From positions 38,784,815-38,848,814 of the forward strand of contig CM037794.1 of NCBI GenBank assembly GCA_021229015.1: a stretch of DNA of 64,000 bases, given 5' to 3'. Origin of the DNA: Solen grandis (Eukaryota > Mollusca > Bivalvia > Adapedonta > Solenidae). Below the pieces are notes generated by a model that saw nothing but the letters and a program-made list of their open reading frames with translations, ran no database searches and was not told the DNA's origin. Position numbers and translations under genes: made by a program. Positions 56,532 through 64,000 of this stretch are shown here, one piece after another. Numbering within the stretch: the stretch's first letter is position 1; the number at the start of each line of letters is the position of its first letter.

Positions 56532-57074
56532 ATGACCTGCAATACATTTGAGTTCTGGGTGAAAGGACAACTACAAGCTATCAGTGACAAGCTGATCAGA
56601 CTAGAAACAGAAAGACAAGTGACATGCTACCGCTGTCAGGAAAAGGGGCATTATGCATCGGCATGTACGAAGAAAGCTTCAACACCTCAAACAGCACGGG
56701 TGTGCTACCGTTGTCATGAACCGGGACATTTTGTTTCTAATTGCCCAAAACCTACAGTGTGCTACAGTTGTCACGAACTAGGCCACTTTGCATCCGCTTG
56801 TCCTAAGAAAGGGATGAATAGTACTGTACCTACAGTAAACGCACAGGTGGACAGTGAAATGCAGAAAATGGACGTGGTTGAGACAGTGCCACAGACGGAC
56901 AGTGATGTTGAGCTACTAGAGACTGTCTCTGAGTTGGAGAAACCTACCGTAAAACCCAAGAAACGCAAGAGAAGCGTCAACACATGCATCGTGTGTCCTG
57001 AGCCTCACCCATCAACAAGCAATACAGAGTGTAACCGATCAGCTAAGAAGCGAAAAATGACATTTGAACACTAG
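56532..57074 (+). CDS. Zinc-knuckle nucleic-acid-binding protein
   Basis: 180 residues from the ATG at 56532, the first after the plus TATA; an earlier in-frame ATG lies too close to the TATA. It has three CCHC knuckles in a row: CYRCQEKGHYASAC, CYRCHEPGHFVSNC and CYSCHELGHFASAC. An acidic middle and a KPKKRKRS nuclear-signal-like stretch follow, then a further C-x2-C...H...C near the end. CCHC knuckles bind single-stranded RNA or DNA, as in CNBP and retroviral nucleocapsids. A role in replication or packaging is likely. Confidence 0.85.
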   Translation: MTCNTFEFWVKGQLQAISDKLIRLETERQVTCYRCQEKGHYASACTKKASTPQTARVCYRCHEPGHFVSNCPKPTVCYSCHELGHFASACPKKGMNSTVPTVNAQVDSEMQKMDVVETVPQTDSDVELLETVSELEKPTVKPKKRKRSVNTCIVCPEPHPSTSNTECNRSAKKRKMTFEH

Positions 57075-57168
57075 ACTTGAAAAAAAAACAAAGTTGTGTT
57101 ATGTTCATTATTTGCTGTATGACGCACGTTTAATTCATTGTTACTGACACATGTTTGTTGTTAAACAC

Positions 57169-57174
57169 AATAAA
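57169..57174 (+). terminator. Poly(A) signal AATAAA of the zinc-knuckle gene
   Basis: AATAAA about 95 nt past the stop codon. No hairpin of the histone type is present on this strand. Confidence 0.7.
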
Positions 57175-57222
57175 AAAATCATATGACAATTGTATTAGTT
57201 ATCCTTTCTACATCATTGTAAT

Positions 57223-57238
57223 GGTCCTGAAAAGGACC
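57223..57238 (-). terminator. Histone-type 3' stem-loop with compensatory base pair
   Basis: On the minus strand GGTCCTTTTCAGGACC keeps the 6-bp stem and TTTC loop but has T-A in place of the C-G pair at stem position 3. It starts 19 nt after the stop at 57258 and is preceded by AATAAC. Downstream TGTAGAAAGGATAA is purine-rich. Confidence 0.85.
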
Positions 57239-57257
57239 GTTATTTATTGAGAAGTGT

Positions 57258-57473
57258 CTAGCACTCACTCAAATACAAATACCGCCAGTAATGCCTGCTG
57301 GCTTCTGGATATGCCAGGTAAAACCCTGACAAATCCGGGTACAATGGCAAAGGGGGTAAACTCGGGTATAAGTTGACACCCTCTTCCTTTATACCCTCTT
57401 CCTTGACTTCTACTTTCTTCTCCTTTCGTAACGCCTTCCTTGCACGTCGGAATAACTTACGAAGGAAATTCAT
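57258..57473 (-). CDS. Small basic protein with two YPxL motifs
   Basis: About 71 residues from the ATG at 57473; the frame continues upstream, but the first part overlaps the TATA region. The N-terminus MNFLRKLFRRARKALRKEKK is a strongly basic amphipathic helix suited to membranes or nucleic acid. A VEVKEEGIKEEG linker follows, then LYPSLPPLPLYPDLSGFYL with two YPxL motifs. YPxL is the known ALIX-binding late-domain motif that recruits ESCRT. The protein may be a membrane-associated adaptor for egress. No other domain. Confidence 0.7.
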   Translation of the reverse strand: MNFLRKLFRRARKALRKEKKVEVKEEGIKEEGVNLYPSLPPLPLYPDLSGFYLAYPEASRHYWRYLYLSEC

Positions 57474-57506
57474 GGTGAAGAATGAATACATACACAGCAT
57501 TACACA

Positions 57507-57682
57507 ATTTATAGTCAAGAAAAAAGTAGGTTAGTAGGTCAATCCACCCCCAAAATGTCAAGGCCGAAGACAATGCTATCTAACTCAGGTCAAGGTCGAA
57601 CTTGATTTATTGGATGAAAAAATAACGTTCTCTGATTGGTGTGCGCCAACACAAGAAAGTAGGTCAATCCGGTACTATAAAA
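57507..57682. promoter_or_regulatory. Divergent promoter cassette C
   Basis: The same family as cassettes A and B, in inverted orientation. The minus TATA (CTATAAAT) is at 57507-57514 and the plus TATA (TATAAAA) at 57676-57682. The CCAAT box (CTCTGATTGG) is at 57630-57639, with AGTAGGTCAATCC at both edges and ACTCAGGTCAAGGTCGAAC in the middle. Confidence 0.8.
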
Positions 57683-57722
57683 CAGTGCACATACTCTATA
57701 CTTTATTATTCATGATTGAAAC

Positions 57723-58061
57723 ATGAGACCGTGCACACGTAGGTCCACCCCAGACTTGCTAAAATTGTTCCTCGACAGTCCCAGCTATGAGGAACGAGAG
57801 AGCGACCCAGACAGCTATCACGACCAAGTTGATGTGTATGATCTATATGTCACTCTTACAAAAAGGGGAGATCTCCCTAATTACCTGTCAGTTACCTTTG
57901 AAGATGTACCATCTACCCTACTACAGGGATCGGGAGACAGCCTGAACTTCATAGGTGACAAGGATCTAACCCGTTGTCATTTGCATCTCCTTGCAGGATG
58001 GATGAAGAGATATGTCATGGGATGGGACTGTCAAACGTGTGGTATAGACCACAATATGTGA
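57723..58061 (+). CDS. Accessory protein, unknown, near right end
   Basis: 112 residues, ATG at 57723, about 40 nt after a TATA box. It is acidic in the first half (SYEERESDPDSYHDQVDVYD) and ends with a cysteine motif (WDCQTCGIDHN). The stop TGA at 58059-58061 lies between two 39-bp tandem copies; the second copy would encode a second cysteine motif in the same frame. No known domain. It ends in the histone-type hairpin in the right terminal repeat. Confidence 0.65.
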   Translation: MRPCTRRSTPDLLKLFLDSPSYEERESDPDSYHDQVDVYDLYVTLTKRGDLPNYLSVTFEDVPSTLLQGSGDSLNFIGDKDLTRCHLHLLAGWMKRYVMGWDCQTCGIDHNM

Positions 58062-58098
58062 TGGGACTGTACAACATGTGGTATGGACCACAATTAAT
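58021..58098 (+). repeat. 39-bp tandem duplication at 3' end of the last gene
   Basis: Units beginning GATGGGACTGT start at 58021 and 58060. The length is a multiple of three. The first codon of the second unit is TGA, where the first unit has GGA. Confidence 0.85.
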
Positions 58099-58398
58099 AA
58101 GAAACAAAACGGCCCTTTTCAGGGCCAACCCCAATGTCTCGAAAGGACATTTTTACAATTGTCATTTTTACAATTTTACATAAATCTGTTTTCATATAGA
58201 GTACCATTCGGTACTATAGATTCTGTTTTCATATAGAGTACCATTCGGTACTATAGATTCTGTTTTCATATAGAGTACCATTCGGTACTATAGATTTGGT
58301 ACCATAAATACCAAAAAAAAAAAAAATTTATGGTACCACGGTACCATAAAAAAAAAAATTTATGGTACCTTGGTACCATAGTGCCACCCTATACTACT
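58099..58398 (-). repeat. Right terminal inverted repeat
   Basis: The complement of 41315-41577 with one more 36-bp unit (three instead of two) and small length changes in T runs. It ends CCCTATACTACT. Confidence 0.93.
58111..58126 (+). terminator. Histone-type 3' stem-loop, right end gene
   Basis: GGCCCTTTTCAGGGCC on the plus strand, 49 nt after the stop, preceded by CAAAAC and followed by AACCCC, with TCTCGAAAGGACAT 10 nt further. Confidence 0.85.
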
Positions 58399-58404
58399 CG
58401 CGTT
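58399..58404 (+). repeat. Target site duplication CGCGTT (right)
   Basis: An exact copy of 41309-41314, immediately outside the right terminal repeat. Confidence 0.92.
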
Positions 58405-58672
58405 TTAGATTTTTTTTATTTTTGGGGCTTTACCGAACAAAGAGTCTATCTTTACCAGTGTGGCTATTCTATCCATTTTAAATTTCAGCGAAAAGTGTAA
58501 GCAAATGTAACAAACATATAGATATACCTATAAACAGAGCATAATATAAATAAGCATCAAAAATTAATATTAAAATATATACATGTATTTCATATTAATC
58601 ATTCATGTATATTCAGCTGAAAATAGTAATTATTGAATGTATGACAGAGCAGTCCCTTAATTGACAGTCCAT

Positions 58673-58711
<39 letters not shown>

Positions 58712-58939
58712 TTTACTGAAGTATGAAACTGATGATGCTGTTGTTTTTAAATAAAATAATAACAATCATCAATTGATATGTAGTAATTAAGATTTTATGT
58801 GACGGAAAACATAATTACCTACTTATTCACTAAGTCTTTAGGTCTAAAATATTTAAGACTAAATAGATAAGACGGATATTCTGTTTTAGGCATAGTCTCT
58901 CTCAGAATTACTAAGTTTTTGGCACTGCGCATGCAAACG
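58405..58939. other. Intron right of the Polinton
   Basis: AT-rich DNA with a (GA)n microsatellite at about 58676-58707. No gene seen. Confidence 0.6.
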
Positions 58940-59192
58940 GACGGCGAAAGTACGATGACGAAAACGCGAAAACACGATGACGAAAACGCAAAAGTTAATG
59001 ACGAAAACACGAAGACGCGATGACGAAAACGCGAAAACACGAAAAAATTACGATGATGAAAACGCAAAATCATATTGCATTTTCGTCATCGTGTTTTCGC
59101 GTTTTCGTCATCGTACTTTCGCGTTTTAATCATCGTAGTTGCGCGTTTTCGCAATCGTACCGTCGCGATTTCGTGTTTTCGCGTTCAAGATT
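58940..59192. repeat. CGAAAACACGATGA palindromic repeat, right copy
   Basis: Tandem GATGACGAAAACGCGAAAAC-type words on the left arm and their complements (CGTCATCGTGTTTTCGCGTT) on the right arm form a large hairpin. It is related to the interrupted copy at 41140-41314. Confidence 0.75.
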
Positions 59193-59466
59193 CCTCCATT
59201 CATAGGCGAATATGTAGATGGCCCTATGGAATTCCTTACTTTAAGGCACATTAGATTGTATTCTCTATATAAAAACCCTTCTGTTGTAAGATCACATAAA
59301 ATAGCATACTTTATTGCAAACATTTAAAGCAACACTAACCTCATGTCTTTTCACTTATCTGTTTTGTAGCTGCTGTAGATATCGTTTATATTTTAGTGAT
59401 AATTTAGTGTATTGACAAAATATTGTGTAAACCATTAGGCTAGGTATAAGAGGGAACCTAACCTAC

Positions 59467-59637
59467 CAGGACAATTAATCTCAGTGCAAGGCTTGGCGTC
59501 GAAGTCTTGTCCCGTGCAGGCCTGGCCCGCTCCATCTGGTTTAGGGTTGTCACAGAGGCGTGACCGCACGTGGTAACCATTACCACACGTGACAGAGCAA
59601 GTGGTCCATGGCATCCACGTGCTCCAGCTTCCATCAA
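59467..59637 (-). CDS. TSP1-repeat exon (most 5' seen)
   Basis: A 171-bp phase-1 exon with acceptor TTACAAAG before 59637 and donor GTAGGT after 59467. It encodes one repeat: DGSWSTWMPWTTCSVTCGNG, VRSRLCDNPKPDGAG and PCTEINCP. The intron that follows it carries the Polinton and is about 19.8 kb; without the element it would be near 2.7 kb. Confidence 0.87.
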
Positions 59638-59878
59638 CTTTGTAATGTAATAATGATAGTTTTCATACATTTATGCAGAATTGTGTCATCTTCCTCGTCT
59701 TATGTATACTTATTGAACCACAAACACGAAATAGTACAACAAATACATTTTATTTATTAGGATTCAAATAAAGATAGACTCCAGTTATTGCCTGATTGTA
59801 AATCACCAGGTTAGAAACTTTTTGTTGTTATCGATATTTGAAATGGAAACGCTTATGCATATACAAAGGACATATGTA

Positions 59879-61143
59879 CGAGGGCGAGTCAATAAATAAC
59901 CAGCCTATGACATCTCCGATCAACCGAGACATCCAAGATTTGCACGCATTGTTTCAATATATGTACTAAACCTGTGTACAAAACTACTCATGTATACGGT
60001 CATTTGTTTGTCAGATATTGAATGTCAAACATGGCTAGTGATGTAAAAGCGAACTTTTCATCAAAAGTGGGTACCGTGCTGTAATTCGGTACTTGCATTT
60101 AAAAGGTAAAACTGGTAAGGACATACATGCTGTGTTAGTTGATGTGTTTGGGTATTCTGCACCATCTTATTCTCAAGTTAAATTCTGGGTTGGGGAGTTT
60201 AAACGCGGTAGAACGTCTTTAGAAGATGAAGCCAGGTCTGGACACCCAGTTGATGCCACCGACGAAGAAATGTGTAATAAAGTCAGAGATCTGGTATACT
60301 CAGATAGGCGAAGTCAGGTTGAAGAAATAGCACAGGCATTAGGTATTTCACATGGTACCGTTTCAACAATCTTGCATGATCGTTTAGGGATGCGCAAGCT
60401 TACAGCCCGTTGGGTCCCAAAATTCCTTTAGCAATGAGCAAATGGCAACGAGAGCATCAGTATGCAGTGCGTTGTTGAAGCGTTTTAGGTCAAAAGATGA
60501 ATTCCTTTTGCGTCTAGTTACTGTGGATGAGACTTGGGTGCATTATTATGAACCAGAAAATAAAGCCCAGAGTCGTCAGTGGGTAGGGCCGGGATCCCCA
60601 AGGCCAAAGAAGTTCAAGACTCAACCATCTGCTGGCAAAGTGATGGCAACAGTATTTTGGGACACAAAGGGCGTTATTTTGATGGACATTTTAACCAAGA
60701 GAAGTACAATAACCGGAGCATACTATGCAAACTTGCTAGACCAGTTGAGGAACGCCATCCGCGAGAAACGCCGTGGTAAACTCTCCAAAGGTGTTTTGCT
60801 GCAACAGGACAATGCAAGAGTCGTTGCAATGGATGCTGTGGATCGAAATGGGTATGAATTAATACCGCACCCTGCCTACTCACCAGCCCTGGCTCCTAGC
60901 GACTTCTTCCTTTTTCCAAATTTGAAAAAGGATATACGTGGACGTCATTTCCGGTCTGACGAAGAAGTCCTGGCGGCAGTTGAGGAGTGGTTCCATGGAA
61001 AGGACCCTGACTTCTTCACTTCTGGGCTGATGGCACTTGAACACCGTTGGTCCAAGTGCATAGCCCTGGAGGGAAATTATATTGAAAAAAGAAGAGGTAG
61101 ATCTCAACCCGAAATAGGCTGGTTATTTATTGACTCGCCCTCG
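59879..61143 (+). mobile_element. Mariner element, 1265 bp
   Basis: Perfect 30-bp inverted repeats starting CGAGGGCGAGTCAATAAATA are flanked by TA on both sides (59877-59878 and 61144-61145). It contains one mariner transposase gene in two frames. Identical ends point to a fairly recent insertion. Confidence 0.93.
60093..61110 (+). pseudogene. Mariner transposase, broken
   Basis: The first frame (to 60431) has the helix-turn-helix DNA-binding region (IAQALGISHGTVSTILHDRL). The second, from about 60436, holds the catalytic region. A one-base shift at the CCTTT run near 60426 separates them. The first Asp is in VTVDETW and the second in QQDNAR. The third is in APSDFFLFPNLKK, but only about 30 residues lie between the last two instead of 34, so four residues seem lost after DNAR. 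The copy is very likely inactive. Confidence 0.88.
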
Positions 61144-61145
61144 TA

Positions 61146-61879
61146 TATTAACACAACTGTGCATAATATCATTCTCCCATTACTGAGAACGACGGCATAT
61201 AAACTCGTTTGTCGTGGATGCCTGACGACGCCGACGTTCAAGAAATGCAACATTTTATTACCGTCAGCAGAATCTAGTCCACCGATTGCCAACAGAACTG
61301 AGAGGACCGCTAGCCACATGTTCATCAGACTGAAATGGACGTAAACAGTATTTCAACTGTATATATTACACATGGAAGAAGACCTCGAGTGCACTAGGAC
61401 TAGGAGCATCTGGTATCTAGAACTGTCGACCTTTCCATCGCAATATGGCAGGAAACTAAACAAAAGCCAAAGGGTAGCTGCCATACTGTTTGCACAACAA
61501 CACATAAAAGGTCGATTCGCAAGAAAGATGTTTGTTTGTATTTATTCCATTTCTTTTTCAAATAGTTTTTTTTTTAAATTTGATTTGAATTAAATATGTA
61601 TAACTGCCTTTGTTTTCTTTTTCGCATAGGGCAGGCACCATAGAAACAGCCCAATAACGCCTAAGACTTATACATTTATTTCGTTGTTCTAATAATGCAT
61701 TAAGGGGAGAAAATAAGACAAAAAATGAAGAAAAGAAACTATTTAAAACGTCCTTAAATATATACTCTGACAACAGAGTACCCATTATGGAGCCCAGAGC
61801 TACAAAGCATAAACTATTGTTGAAAAAGATGCTTGAGATAGAAATTAATTATATAATTATCTGTTGTAAGAGGAGTAAA
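61146..61879. other. Flanking DNA right of mariner
   Basis: No recognised gene. The frame at 61372-61593 contains ATG-EEDLE and a VAAILFAQQHIKGRF stretch without a known domain. Confidence 0.4.
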
Positions 61880-62545
61880 TTGTGCACAAACAATAAACTA
61901 AATAAACAAACAATAAATTAAACAAACAATAAACTAAATAAACAAACAATAAATTAAATAAACAAACAATAAATTAAATAAACAATAAACTAAATAAACA
62001 CCCAATAAATTAAATAAACAAACAATAAACTAAATAAACAAACAATAAACTAAATAAACAAACAATAAATTAAATACACAAACAATAAACTAAATAAACA
62101 AACAATAAATTAAATAAACAAACAATAAATTAAATAAACAAACAATAAATTAAATAAACAAACAATAAACTAAATAAACAAACAATAAATTAAATAAACA
62201 AACAATAAACTAAATAAACAAACAATAAACTAAATAAACAAACAATAAATTAATTACACAAACAATAAACTAAATAAACAAACAATAAATTAAACAAACA
62301 ATAAACTAAATAAACAAACAATAAATTAAATACACAAACAATAAACTAAATAAACAAACAATAAATTAAACAAACAATAAACTAAATAAACAAACAATAA
62401 ATTAAATAAACAAACAATAAAACAATAAACTAAATAAACAAACAATAAATTAAACAAACAATAAACTAAATAAACAAACAATAAATTAAATAAACAATAA
62501 ACTAAATAAACAAACAATAAATTAAATAAACAATAAACTAAATAA
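61880..62545 (+). repeat. AAATAAACAAACAATAAATT minisatellite
   Basis: About 660 bp of units near 18-20 bp (AAATAAACAAACAATAAACT or -ATT), with occasional shorter units. The hydrophobic frames on the minus strand are repeat artefacts. Confidence 0.9.
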
Positions 62546-62842
62546 AAGAGACACTCTTTTGCCTTGTTAAGCCACTCATCGAGTTCAGCGGTGTGTTTAT
62601 AAACTCAACTCAACTCAACTCATTTTATTAGGCAAATCGGCAATACAATATGTCATTGGCCGAATACATATAAACGGTACATGCAAACATGGCTAATATG
62701 TAATACATTATGATACACACAAAACGACTTTACAATTCGAAAAAAAAGTTCACTAAATCATGAATATATATTAATTATAATTTCATTTTTATAAATATAA
62801 GTAAAAAAAATATAATAATAAAACAAAAAAATAAAAAATAAA

Positions 62843-63850
62843 CTACAAAACATGCTGATTCCTTTCCATAAACGCATATTTTAAATATTTTACAATGTTT
62901 AACTGAACTTTAACAGATTTTTTTGACATAATATATATGAATTTATTAACAGTTGGAAAACTTGAAAATTTAGATAGATACTTATTTCGAATATTCCTGT
63001 ATCTCGGACAAATTAATAACATATGAAACTCTGATTCTATTTGATTTTGAGTACAATGAACACATATTCTACTTTCCAAAATAATATTATCATGTCTTCC
63101 TGTTTGTATTGCTAAGTTATGTGAACTTAATCTAAATCTAGTTAATTGTTTTCTTAGAATATCATTTTGTATATTTGTGAGATAAGATTCCATGCCAAAT
63201 TCTTCCTTATATTTGCTGTAATATTTTAGCCTACTTGAATTAGTTATGTCACCTTTCCATTTCTGTTTATACAGATCAATTAATCGTTCCTGAATAGTTG
63301 GATAGAATGTCATATCAATATGTTCGTTGTACCATAAATGTGAAAGTCCTAAATTATCTAACTGTTGTTTAATTCTAAATGCCCATGATTTATTTGATTT
63401 AAGTTGGTTATTACGACATTGTGAATAAAACGCTTCTCTCGATGTGAGAATATTACTTGATCTTACTTTAAGCCAGTATCGAAGGGACCTTTGGACAGAA
63501 ATCACTGATAACGGTATTCTTCCTCACTCGCCTAATACTGCTTGATTTATTGTGCTTTTATTTACAACTAGGATTATCTTACAGAACTTTATATGCAAGC
63601 TATTAACCTCATCAAAGTTAAATATTCCCCACAACTCTGAACAATAAAGTATAATTGGTGTGATAAATTTATCAAATAATGATAATTTAGTTTTAATATC
63701 AAGAGATACCTTTTTGAATAATGATAAGAGATTATTCATTGCTCTAGAAGCTTGATCATTTAATGCTTTTACGGCTGCTCTTAAATTTCCTGTTTTAACA
63801 AATTTTACACCAAAATAATAGAAACAATCTACTTCCTCAACTTTCACACT
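62843..63850 (-). mobile_element. LINE 3' fragment
   Basis: Two frames (63847-63524 and 63505-62843) separated by a frame break of about 20 bp make up the C-terminal part of a non-LTR reverse transcriptase. A thumb-like region includes DKFITPIILYCSELWG and FCKIILVVNKS, and the end motif is RICVHCTQNQIESEFHMLL. The polymerase core is not in the window. The fragment is relatively well kept. Confidence 0.75.
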
Positions 63851-63934
63851 TTTTATAAAGGACCATGATCTGCTATCGTTTACGGAAGCGTATTAGTGCC
63901 ACATTGACACTTATTATTTTTTTAATTTTGACAC

Positions 63935-64000
63935 TTTAATCTGTAAAATTTACAGATTAATCTGTAAAATTTACAGTTTAAACTGTAAAATTCACACTTT
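63935..64000. repeat. Palindromic TGTAAATTTTACA repeats at the window edge
   Basis: Words such as CTGTAAAATTTACAG repeat with AT spacers and are cut by the end of the window. Type not recognised. Confidence 0.5.

Larger units (their letters stand above)
41315..58398. mobile_element. Polinton/Maverick (adintovirus-like) element, 17.1 kb
   Basis: The element is bounded by inverted repeats of 263 and 300 bp and the CGCGTT duplication. It carries the defining gene set: protein-primed DNA polymerase B, retroviral-type integrase, FtsK-like packaging ATPase, adenain-type cysteine protease, double-jelly-roll major capsid and minor capsid. This set marks a self-synthesising, virion-forming element. 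Core genes run leftward (minus strand). Accessory genes sit at both ends. Most frames are open, so insertion is recent. Two genes are broken by one-base shifts. Confidence 0.95.

Noticed and set aside
62326..62517. Hydrophobic FVYLVYCLFNLL repeat frame
   Set aside because: It is a translation of the AT-rich minisatellite. No start context or conservation.

Overview
The window is animal genomic DNA, most likely from a heterodont bivalve mollusc. The evidence is spliced extracellular and RNA-binding gene exons, tRNA-derived SINEs with a mollusc-type core, several LINE remnants, piggyBac-, hAT- and mariner-type elements, and long AT-rich introns. The species call is an inference from repeat style only. 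One 100-base run of N (21139-21238) is an assembly gap.

Left part (about 1-16 kb): the 5' part of a Pumilio-type RNA-binding protein gene on the minus strand. Four exons with matching splice phases are visible (15513-15281, 8931-8863, 7553-7424, 1910-1675). The Puf repeats lie beyond the left edge. Introns carry four copies of a TTAA-flanked palindromic MITE (the fourth lies further right), a hAT element with a BED zinc finger, and a nested stack of other elements.

Middle and right (about 23.8-59.7 kb): a second minus-strand host gene, seen as eight thrombospondin type-1 (TSP1) repeats. Seven are single phase-1 exons and one is split by an intron. Its introns hold minisatellites, SINEs and LINEs.

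The centre is a 17,084-bp Polinton/Maverick (adintovirus-like) element at 41315-58398, inserted in one TSP1-gene intron. It has a perfect 6-bp target duplication (CGCGTT) and long terminal inverted repeats starting AGTAGTATAGGG. Its core encodes protein-primed DNA polymerase B, retroviral-type integrase with chromodomain, packaging ATPase, adenain-type protease, double-jelly-roll major capsid, minor capsid, a small membrane protein and several conserved Polinton proteins. Most of these are intact. The major capsid gene and a basic core-like gene each show a one-base frame break at a homopolymer.

The most unusual signal is at the ends of this element. Six small accessory genes, three at the left, one RING gene beside them and two at the right, all end within 50 nt of the stop codon in a 16-nt hairpin GGCCCTTTTCAGGGCC or a close variant. 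That is the metazoan replication-dependent histone mRNA 3' stem-loop, and a purine-rich U7-site-like motif follows at the expected spacing. The protease end of the main block and the zinc-knuckle gene have AATAAA signals instead. The accessory genes are driven by three related divergent promoter cassettes with TATA and CCAAT boxes. The element therefore seems to have two 3'-end classes: ordinary poly(A) for at least part of the core, and histone-type, potentially S-phase-coupled, for the accessory genes. The accessory proteins include a RING finger, a protein with a SUMO-interaction-like motif, and a basic protein with two YPxL motifs.

Downstream (59.9-64 kb) are a mariner element with perfect inverted repeats but a broken transposase, an AT-rich minisatellite and a LINE 3' fragment.
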